Positions 1 through 5,032 of a stretch of DNA of 5,032 nucleotides are shown piece after piece. Below the pieces are notes generated by a model. It was not told where the DNA came from. It was given only the letters and a program-made list of their open reading frames with translations, and ran no database searches. Location of the stretch: NCBI GenBank assembly GCA_023230285.1, contig JALNXP010000187.1, positions 1-5,032 on the forward strand, written 5' to 3'. Numbering within the stretch: the stretch's first letter is position 1; every line of letters begins with the position of its first letter. The position numbers were made by a program, and so were the translations under genes. The DNA is from Bacteroidales bacterium (GTDB taxonomy: Bacteria > Bacteroidota > Bacteroidia > Bacteroidales > BM520).

Positions 1-1169
1 TCTTTAATAACCACCTTAGGCTGTCCAACTTGAAGTTCAAAATTCTCTCTACGCATAGTTTCTATCAAAATAGATAAGTGCAGTATACCTCTTCCGTATA
101 CTATATAAGTATCCGGAGAGTCGGTTTCTTCAACTTTCAAGGCAAGATTTTTCTCTGTTTCTTTAAACAATCTGTCTCTAATATTACGCGATGTTACATA
201 TTTTCCTTCTCTGCCAAAGAACGGTGAAGTATTGATTGTAAACAACATACTCATTGTTGGTTCATCTATTTTAATAGGTTTCAGCGGGTGCGGGTCAACT
301 GCATCTGCAACAGTATCGCCAATATCAAAGTTCTCAAGTCCTAAGATAGCACAAATCTCACCGGCTTGAATAGGAGTTTTTATTTTCTCCTTCGCCAAAC
401 CTTCAAAAGTGTATAACTCCTTAATTCTCGACTTAAACATTTCGCCGTCACGTTTTACTAAAGTAACATCTTGTCCCATGCAGAGAGTTCCTCTGTGCAA
501 TCTGCCTACGGCAATTCTTCCCACATAAGAAGAATAATCCAGTGATGAAATCATAAGCTGCAGATTACCTTCTTCAACAGGACGCGGCTTTATACATTCA
601 ATGATTTTATCCATCAAATAAGAAATGTCTGTTGTCGGATTTTTATAATCCGGACCCATCCACCCTTGTTTAGCAGAACCATAAACAGTAGCAAAATCGA
701 GTTGTTCATCGGTGGCACCTAAGTTGAACATCAAATCAAAAACAGCTTCTTGGGTTTCATCAGGGCTACAATTAGGTTTATCCACTTTGTTGATGACAAC
801 AATAGGTTGAAGATTAAGCTCTATTGCCTTCTGCAATACGAATCTCGTTTGCGGCATAGGACCTTCAAAAGCATCTACAACCAACAAAACACCGTCTGCC
901 ATATTCAGAATACGCTCTACTTCACCACCAAAATCACTATGTCCCGGAGTATCTATAATATTGATTTTAACATCTTTATATCTAACAGAAACATTTTTCG
1001 ACAAAATTGTTATACCTCGTTCACGCTCAAGATCATTATTATCAAGAATTAATTCTCCCATTTGTTGATTAGTTCTAAACAAACTGGCTTGATACAACAT
1101 TCTATCAACTAATGTTGTTTTACCATGATCCACGTGAGCTATAATTGCCACATTTACAATACCTTGCAT
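1..1169 (-). CDS. typA: Translational GTPase TypA/BipA (C-terminus cut by the window edge)
   Basis: This encodes a ribosome-binding GTPase of the EF-G/LepA class, known to act in 50S subunit assembly and in growth under stress such as cold. Reading leftward from the ATG at 1169-1167, 389 codons are open to the window edge with no stop. The protein starts MQGIVNVAIIAHVDHGKTTL, typical of TypA. The G-domain motifs are in order: G1 AHVDHGKT (residues 11-18), the effector stretch NDLERERGITI (45-55), G3 DTPGH (73-77), G4 NKVD (127-130) and a G5-like GSAK near residue 170. The phrase GLENFDIGDTVAD, found later, is typical of domain II, and a domain III-like part ending RRENFELQVGQPKVVIK follows. 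TypA is usually about 600 residues, so roughly 210 are missing, including domain V and the TypA-specific C-terminal domain. LepA and EF-G were considered, but the start and the NDLERERGITI wording fit TypA better. There is no clear Shine-Dalgarno. The gene diverges from meaB. Confidence 0.96.
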   Translation of the reverse strand, partial: MQGIVNVAIIAHVDHGKTTLVDRMLYQASLFRTNQQMGELILDNNDLERERGITILSKNVSVRYKDVKINIIDTPGHSDFGGEVERILNMADGVLLVVDAFEGPMPQTRFVLQKAIELNLQPIVVINKVDKPNCSPDETQEAVFDLMFNLGATDEQLDFATVYGSAKQGWMGPDYKNPTTDISYLMDKIIECIKPRPVEEGNLQLMISSLDYSSYVGRIAVGRLHRGTLCMGQDVTLVKRDGEMFKSRIKELYTFEGLAKEKIKTPIQAGEICAILGLENFDIGDTVADAVDPHPLKPIKIDEPTMSMLFTINTSPFFGREGKYVTSRNIRDRLFKETEKNLALKVEETDSPDTYIVYGRGILHLSILIETMRRENFELQVGQPKVVIK

Positions 1170-1197
1170 AATTTCCGTTTTTAAAAAAATTGAGGTG

Positions 1198-1205
1198 CAA
1201 AGATA
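1198..1205 (-). promoter_or_regulatory. Bacteroidota -7 box for typA
   Basis: On the minus strand this reads TATCTTTG, an exact match to the Bacteroidota sigma-70-type -7 consensus TAnnTTTG. It ends 28 bp before the typA ATG, so a start site roughly 7 bases downstream would give a leader of about 20 nt. No TTG (-33) element is visible at the usual 17-23 bp spacing; the upstream stretch is A/T only. The assignment rests on the -7 match and its position. Confidence 0.68.
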
Positions 1206-1244
1206 CACTTTTTTATTTAATTTTTTATATTAAATAAGTATAAA

Positions 1245-1262
1245 ATAAACATACATGTTTAT
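1245..1262. repeat. Small AT-rich inverted repeat in the divergent promoter region
   Basis: Two perfect 8-bp arms, ATAAACAT and ATGTTTAT, are separated by AC. The dyad sits between the divergent -7 boxes of typA and meaB, about 40 bp upstream of the typA box and about 60 bp upstream of the meaB box. That would suit a regulator-binding site. In DNA this AT-rich such a dyad could also arise by chance, so operator function is only a possibility. Confidence 0.3.
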
Positions 1263-1301
1263 GTTATTCTGAATCAATAAAAAAGATTTATCAATTAAGT
1301 A

Positions 1302-1331
1302 TTGCCAATACAGAAATCTTTGATACCTTTG
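1302..1331 (+). promoter_or_regulatory. Bacteroidota promoter for meaB-glnA
   Basis: A TTG at 1302-1304 is followed after 19 bp by TACCTTTG at 1324-1331. This matches the Bacteroidota pattern of a -33 TTG and a -7 TAnnTTTG at standard spacing. Transcription would start near 1337-1339, giving a leader of only about a dozen bases before the meaB ATG at 1351. It is the best-formed promoter in the window and probably serves both meaB and the glutamine synthetase gene. Confidence 0.75.
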
Positions 1332-1350
1332 CAGACTTAATAAAAATATC

Positions 1351-2406
1351 ATGTTGATTGTACAAGATGCTATTCCGCAACCTGAAATAGTAAACCCGGA
1401 TGCAATTAAAAATATAAGACTAAGGAAGAAAAAGAAGTACACTTGTGATGAATATGTTACAGGGATTCTTAATGGCAACAGAGTGATTATGGGACAAGCT
1501 ATTACTCTCGTAGAGAGTTTATTGCCTGAACACAACGAGTTGGCTCAACAAATTATAGAGAGATGTTTACCTTATTCCGGAAAGAGCATACGTATTGGCG
1601 TTACCGGTGTTCCGGGAGCCGGAAAAAGCACTTTCATCGAAGCCTTTGGCAAATATTTGACTTCTTTAGGACATAAAGTTGCGGTGTTAGCTATCGACCC
1701 AAGCAGCACGAGGACAAGAGGCAGCATCTTAGGCGACAAAACACGCATGGAAGATTTATCGACAGACGAAAATGCGTTTATCCGTCCATCACCTTCTGCC
1801 GGCACCCTCGGCGGAGTTGCACGTAAAACTCACGAAATCATATTCTTGTGCGAAGCCGCCGGCTTCGATGTCGTCCTTGTTGAAACTGTCGGTGTCGGTC
1901 AGTCAGAAACAGCAGTACACTCTATGGTAGATTTTTTCTTACTCGTACTCATCGCCGGTGCCGGTGATGAACTGCAAGGCATAAAACGCGGCATCATGGA
2001 AATGGCTGATGCTATCATCATAAATAAAGCCGATGGCGACAATATAGATAAAGCCAATTTAGCCGCACGCTCATACGCTAACGCACTACACCTATTCCCC
2101 CCGACAGACTCCGGCTGGACACCGAAAGTCTTGACTTGCTCATCTATCCAAAATCACGGTGTATCAGATATATGGACAATGATATCCGACTACAAAAGTT
2201 TGACAACTACTAACGATTATTTTTATATAAAACGTAATAAACAATCGTTAGATGTAATGTATTCGACTATCAATGAGCAAATTAAATACAAATTTTACAA
2301 TAATGAAGTTGTTATGGAAAAAATACCTGAAATAGAAAAATCCGTAATATCAGGTAAATGCAGCTCTTATACAGCAGCAAAAAAACTACTTGACATTGTA
2401 AAATAA
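1351..2406 (+). CDS. meaB: MeaB-type GTPase, methylmalonyl-CoA mutase accessory protein (MMAA/ArgK family)
   Basis: This encodes a cytoplasmic G3E-class P-loop GTPase. Known family members bind adenosylcobalamin-dependent methylmalonyl-CoA mutase, gate cofactor loading and protect the enzyme from inactivation. In Bacteroidales that mutase acts in the succinate-propionate pathway. The 351-residue protein has an N-terminal helical part (about 1-78, with TCDEYVTGILNGNR at 31-44), then P-loop GVPGAGKS (86-93), IDPSS (115-119), SILGDKTRM (125-133), RPSPSAGTLGG (145-155), the G3-region ETVGVGQSE (178-186), and the G4-type base motif NKADGDN (225-231). A C-terminal helical tail follows, the region used for dimerisation in the family. 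The start at 1351 fits a closely spaced promoter and gives a family-typical length; the next in-frame Met (47) would delete the conserved N-terminal helix. There is no Shine-Dalgarno. Older annotations call this family ArgK, a lysine/arginine/ornithine transport kinase, which is now considered wrong. No mutase or epimerase gene is in view. Confidence 0.96.
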   Translation: MLIVQDAIPQPEIVNPDAIKNIRLRKKKKYTCDEYVTGILNGNRVIMGQAITLVESLLPEHNELAQQIIERCLPYSGKSIRIGVTGVPGAGKSTFIEAFGKYLTSLGHKVAVLAIDPSSTRTRGSILGDKTRMEDLSTDENAFIRPSPSAGTLGGVARKTHEIIFLCEAAGFDVVLVETVGVGQSETAVHSMVDFFLLVLIAGAGDELQGIKRGIMEMADAIIINKADGDNIDKANLAARSYANALHLFPPTDSGWTPKVLTCSSIQNHGVSDIWTMISDYKSLTTTNDYFYIKRNKQSLDVMYSTINEQIKYKFYNNEVVMEKIPEIEKSVISGKCSSYTAAKKLLDIVK

Positions 2407-2443
2407 TTACAACAGAACAATAATAACTTTAATAATAATAGAC

Positions 2444-3949
2444 ATGAGAGACAACATTTTATTAAATCCAAACCCTTTAATTCAATTTTTAGAAAAACCT
2501 AAATCGGACTTTACAAAAGCAGACCTGATAAAGTACATTGAAGCTAACAATATACAGATGGTTAACTTCAGATATGTTGGCGGAGACGGTCGCTTAAAGA
2601 TGCTGAACTTTGTTATCAACAACAGAAAATATTTAGACAGCATTCTGTCAGCAGGTGAAAGAGTTGACGGTTCCAGCCTTTTCAGTCATATTGAAGCCGG
2701 TTCCAGCGACCTTTATGTTATTCCTCGTTACAGAACAGCTTTTGTTAACCCGTTTACCGCAATCCCAACTTTAGAGGTTTTATGCTCTTTCTACAATAAA
2801 GATGGCGAACCATTAGCCGGCTCACCGGAAAACCTTGTAAAAACATCGCATCAAGTTCTTAAAGAACGTACAGGCTTCAACTTTGAAGTCATGGGCGAAT
2901 TAGAATATTACGTAATCAGTAATAATGAAGATTTATTCCAAGCCATAGACCAAAAAGGCTACCACGAAGCAAGTCCTTTCAGTAAATTCAGCGATTTTAG
3001 GATGGAAGCTATGCTTGCAATAGCTAAGTGTGGCGGCGACATCAAATACGGTCACTCCGAAGTAGGCAACTTTACTATCGGCGACACTCTATACGAGCAA
3101 AATGAAATCGAATTTTTGCCTGTTGACGTAGAAGAAGCTGCCGACCAACTTGTCATAGCTAAATGGGTGCTTCGCAATATGGCATGGCAATACGGCTACA
3201 ACCTCACCTTTGCTCCTAAGATTTCTACCGGCAAAGCGGGCAGCGGCTTACATATCCACACCCGCCTCATGAAAGACGGCAAAAACATGATGCTCAACAG
3301 CAACGGAAAACTCAGCGACATAGCCAAGAAAGCTATCGCCGGCTATCTGTATTTAGCACCTTCACTTACAGCTTTCGGAAACACTAACCCGACTTCTTAC
3401 TTCCGTCTTGTACCTCATCAGGAAGCTCCTACCAAAATATGCTGGGGCGACAGAAACCGCTCGGTGTTAGTTCGCGTTCCTCTCGGATGGATCGCCGACA
3501 AATCTATGGCTTCCGATGCTAACCCACTCGAACAACAGTCTTCATTGAGCTTCTCCGAAAAACAAACCGTAGAGTTCAGATGTCCTGACGGATCCGCTGA
3601 CATATACAGCCTCATCGCCGGCTTAACAGTTGCCGCTCGATACGGTCTCGAAATGCCTAACGCACTCGACTTCGCAGAAAAAACATACGCAAACGTCAAT
3701 ATCTTCAGCGAAGAGTTTAAAAATAGATTAAACTCTCTCAACGAACTGCCTGCTTCTTGCTTCGAATCAGCTACACAACTTGCAAACCAAGCTGACGAAT
3801 ATACTAAATTCGGAGTGTTCCCTAAAAGATATATAGATGACGTAATCAAGCATCTACAGGCTTTCAACGATAAAGGTCTGCTCGAAAAACTCAAAAATGA
3901 CGACGTGAAATTATTAGAAACAGTAAATAAATATTTCTATTGCGGATAA
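2444..3949 (+). CDS. glnA: Glutamine synthetase, type-I-like Bacteroidales subfamily
   Basis: The predicted reaction is ATP-dependent ligation of ammonia to glutamate in the cytoplasm. The 501-residue product has an N-terminal beta-grasp domain (about 20-120, with VDGSS at 74-78) and a C-terminal catalytic domain. Motifs match recalled bacterial GSI active-site residues: ELE (E152, E154), HSEVG (E206) and EQNEIEF (E221) as metal and glutamate ligands, GSGLHIH (H270), RLVPHQEAP (R321, E327), DRNRS (R337, R339), R344, and VEFRCPD (E377, R379). It should therefore be catalytically competent. It is about 30 residues longer than classical GSI, with an extra stretch around 347-375. The adenylylation motif NLYDLPPEE is absent: the equivalent region reads ANVNIFSEE and has no tyrosine at the modified position. 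The gene begins 37 bp after meaB with no promoter or terminator between, so co-transcription is likely. There is no Shine-Dalgarno. A related gamma-glutamyl ligase is a less likely alternative, because the ammonia and glutamate site residues are intact. Confidence 0.92.
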   Translation: MRDNILLNPNPLIQFLEKPKSDFTKADLIKYIEANNIQMVNFRYVGGDGRLKMLNFVINNRKYLDSILSAGERVDGSSLFSHIEAGSSDLYVIPRYRTAFVNPFTAIPTLEVLCSFYNKDGEPLAGSPENLVKTSHQVLKERTGFNFEVMGELEYYVISNNEDLFQAIDQKGYHEASPFSKFSDFRMEAMLAIAKCGGDIKYGHSEVGNFTIGDTLYEQNEIEFLPVDVEEAADQLVIAKWVLRNMAWQYGYNLTFAPKISTGKAGSGLHIHTRLMKDGKNMMLNSNGKLSDIAKKAIAGYLYLAPSLTAFGNTNPTSYFRLVPHQEAPTKICWGDRNRSVLVRVPLGWIADKSMASDANPLEQQSSLSFSEKQTVEFRCPDGSADIYSLIAGLTVAARYGLEMPNALDFAEKTYANVNIFSEEFKNRLNSLNELPASCFESATQLANQADEYTKFGVFPKRYIDDVIKHLQAFNDKGLLEKLKNDDVKLLETVNKYFYCG

Positions 3950-4025
3950 TAAACAATAGATATTTGTATTATGTTTATAATCAACACTTTATCAAGTAGA
4001 GATAAAACATAAAATAAAAATATAA

Positions 4026-4067
4026 TAAGGCAGATATATCATAGCATGTATCTGCCTTAATTTTTTT
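4026..4067 (+). terminator. Rho-independent terminator of meaB-glnA
   Basis: A 13-bp stem pairs 4026-4038 with 4047-4059, with a single G-U pair near the loop. It encloses an 8-base loop and is followed by a run of seven T at 4061-4067. The core of the stem is AAGGCAGATA against TATCTGCCTT. It lies 77 bp after the glutamine synthetase stop codon. The A-rich flank on the other side is interrupted, so activity on the opposite strand would be weaker. Confidence 0.88.
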
Positions 4068-4069
4068 AT

Positions 4070-4077
4070 TATCTTTG
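4070..4077 (+). promoter_or_regulatory. Bacteroidota -7 box for the two-component operon
   Basis: TATCTTTG is an exact TAnnTTTG match, 20 bp upstream of the response regulator ATG. It begins 2 bp after the T-run of the terminator, so the -33 region falls inside the terminator's 3' arm. No TTG is present at 17-23 bp spacing. Transcription would start near 4084, leaving a leader of about 14 nt. Confidence 0.65.
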
Positions 4078-4097
4078 CCTATCTTAAAACTAACTTA

Positions 4098-4775
4098 ATG
4101 AAAATTTTAATAGTAGAAGACCAACCCTCTTTAAGATTATTAATGAAAACTTTCTTGACTGACGAAAGATACGTTGTGGAAGTTGCTGAGTCTTTAGCTA
4201 TTGCGTTAGACAAGGTAGAAATATACGATTACGACTGTATTTTATTAGACCTTATGCTTCCTGACGGCAATGGTCTCGACCTGCTCGGAAAAATAAAAGC
4301 GCTGAAGAAGAAATCGAGTATAATTATTATCTCTGCAAAAGATGCTTTAGAAGACAAAATCACCGGTCTCAACCTCGGCGCAGACGACTACTTGGCAAAA
4401 CCTTTTCACCTCGCTGAGCTGCATGCCAGAATCAAAAGCGTACTAAGAAGAAACAATAATGACGGCGAAAAACTCATAAGCTACGGAAACATCAAAATAA
4501 ATCCTGAAAAATTCCAAGTTTTCATCAATGATAAACTTGTTGACTTTAGCAAAAAAGAATATAACATACTGTCTTTTTTCATATACAGAGCTAACCATCT
4601 GATTAGCAAAAACGTACTCGCAGAAGCTGTCTGGGGAGACGATATTGACCAAACCGACAACTTCGACTTTATCTATGCCCAAATCAAAAATATCAGAAAA
4701 AAAATGAAAGATAACAATGCTGATATAGAGATAAAAGCTATCTACGGCTTTGGTTATAAACTCACTGAAATTTAA
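4098..4775 (+). CDS. OmpR/PhoB-family response regulator
   Basis: This encodes a cytoplasmic DNA-binding regulator of a two-component system. The 225-residue protein has a receiver domain (about 1-118): acidic pair E7-D8, phosphoacceptor D51 in LLDLMLPDG, conserved Ser at 79 (IIISAKD) and K101 in YLAKPF. A winged-helix output domain follows (about 126-225), ending in the typical wing IKAIYGFGYKL. The linker is short (RRNNNDGEK). The recognition-helix region reads DNFDFIYAQIKNIRKKMK, not the common VDVHIRRLRKK, a wording I associate with a Bacteroidales subfamily. The start gives an intact receiver beginning MKILIVEDQ, and no upstream alternative fits. A histidine kinase gene begins 14 bp after the stop, so the two form an operon and probably a cognate pair. 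The stimulus and target genes cannot be read from the sequence. Confidence 0.94.
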   Translation: MKILIVEDQPSLRLLMKTFLTDERYVVEVAESLAIALDKVEIYDYDCILLDLMLPDGNGLDLLGKIKALKKKSSIIIISAKDALEDKITGLNLGADDYLAKPFHLAELHARIKSVLRRNNNDGEKLISYGNIKINPEKFQVFINDKLVDFSKKEYNILSFFIYRANHLISKNVLAEAVWGDDIDQTDNFDFIYAQIKNIRKKMKDNNADIEIKAIYGFGYKLTEI

Positions 4776-4789
4776 TCTGTTATATCAAC

Positions 4790-5032
4790 ATGAAACTGAC
4801 TTACAAAATAGCTTCCAAAACATTATTAGCACTGTTAATCATTTTACCAATCTGGGCAATTTTGTTCTATTTTGCCATCATGAATGAAATAACAGACGAA
4901 GTTGATGACAACCTTGAAGAATATTCCAAAGAAATCATCAAACGCTCTCTTTCCGGTGAAGAAATAACTACTGCTGCACAACTATCGAACAACAGCTATG
5001 GCATAGTTGAACTACCTGAACAAGAAGCTGTT
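4790..5032 (+). CDS. Sensor histidine kinase, N-terminal fragment (cut by the window edge)
   Basis: Eighty-one codons are open from the ATG at 4790 to the window edge. The product starts MKLTYKIASK and continues with one clear hydrophobic membrane segment at about residues 11-31 (TLLALLIILPIWAILFYFAI). An acidic stretch then begins MNEITDEVDDNLEEYSKEI, as expected for the start of an extracytoplasmic sensor region behind an uncleaved signal anchor. The second membrane segment, HAMP or DHp domain and ATPase domain would lie beyond the window. The call rests on position, 14 bp behind an OmpR-type regulator, and on the N-terminal architecture, which resembles kinases paired with similar regulators in Bacteroidales. 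No catalytic motif is visible in this fragment. There is no Shine-Dalgarno. Confidence 0.82.
   Translation, partial: MKLTYKIASKTLLALLIILPIWAILFYFAIMNEITDEVDDNLEEYSKEIIKRSLSGEEITTAAQLSNNSYGIVELPEQEAV

Noticed and set aside
750..1052. Open frame of 100 codons on the plus strand
   Set aside because: It lies wholly antisense to the GTPase domain of typA, its product resembles no family I know, and it has no promoter.
1230..1535. Open frame of 101 codons on the minus strand with a hydrophobic stretch
   Set aside because: The hydrophobic segment (FFFFLSLIFLIASG) is the complement of lysine-rich meaB codons. The frame runs over the meaB promoter and N-terminus and has no support as a gene.
2407..2443. 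Possible internal promoter before the glutamine synthetase gene (TAACTTTA)
   Set aside because: It lacks the final G of TAnnTTTG and has no TTG upstream at the right spacing, so co-transcription with meaB is the simpler reading.
3418..3894. Open frame of 158 codons on the minus strand
   Set aside because: It is antisense to the well-conserved 3' part of the glutamine synthetase gene. The product (many Ser/Leu/Ala, no domain) is what a shadow frame would give.
3969..4012. Nested AT-only repeats after the glutamine synthetase gene (TTATGTTT with AAACATAA, TTTATC with GATAAA)
   Set aside because: The arms are short and nearly all A/T, so any hairpin would be weak. The strong terminator downstream accounts for the region, and chance pairing is likely in such sequence.
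1..5032. A previously undescribed system, mobile element, CRISPR array or defence locus
   Set aside because: All five genes belong to recognisable core families. There are no array-like direct repeats, transposase, integrase, tRNA or attachment-site signatures, and the gaps are short and filled by promoters and a terminator.

Overview
The window is 5 kb of AT-rich chromosome that looks like a member of the Bacteroidota, most likely order Bacteroidales. Three things point there. The protein sequences closely resemble remembered Bacteroides homologues. The upstream regions carry TAnnTTTG -7 boxes, the hallmark of the Bacteroidota primary sigma factor. None of the five start codons has a clear Shine-Dalgarno sequence, and A/T-rich leaders stand in its place. 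Genus and species cannot be told from the sequence alone.

Layout from left to right. (1) Positions 1-1169, minus strand: the N-terminal two thirds of the ribosome-associated GTPase TypA/BipA, cut by the left window edge. (2) Positions 1170-1350: a divergent promoter region with a perfect TAnnTTTG box for each direction and a small AT-rich dyad between them. (3) Positions 1351-2406, plus strand: MeaB, the MMAA/ArgK-family GTPase that protects adenosylcobalamin-dependent methylmalonyl-CoA mutase. (4) Positions 2444-3949, plus strand: a 501-residue glutamine synthetase of the Bacteroidales type-I-like subfamily. It lies 37 bp behind meaB with no visible promoter or terminator between, so the two are probably co-transcribed. 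(5) Positions 4026-4067: a strong intrinsic terminator, followed 2 bp later by the -7 box of the next unit. (6) Positions 4098-4775 and 4790 to the right edge: an OmpR-family response regulator and the first 81 codons of its likely partner, a membrane sensor histidine kinase.

The genes form three transcription units: typA leftward, meaB-glnA rightward, and the two-component pair rightward. They cover translation and stress adaptation, B12-dependent propionate/succinate metabolism, nitrogen assimilation, and signal transduction. Nothing visible ties the two-component system to control of the neighbouring metabolic genes.

I see no mobile element, CRISPR array, tRNA, rRNA, toxin-antitoxin or defence gene. 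This is ordinary core chromosome, and I find no convincing new system. The points most worth a second look are the missing adenylylation tyrosine in an otherwise complete glutamine synthetase, the meaB-glnA pairing without mutase genes, and the tightly packed terminator and promoter before the response regulator.
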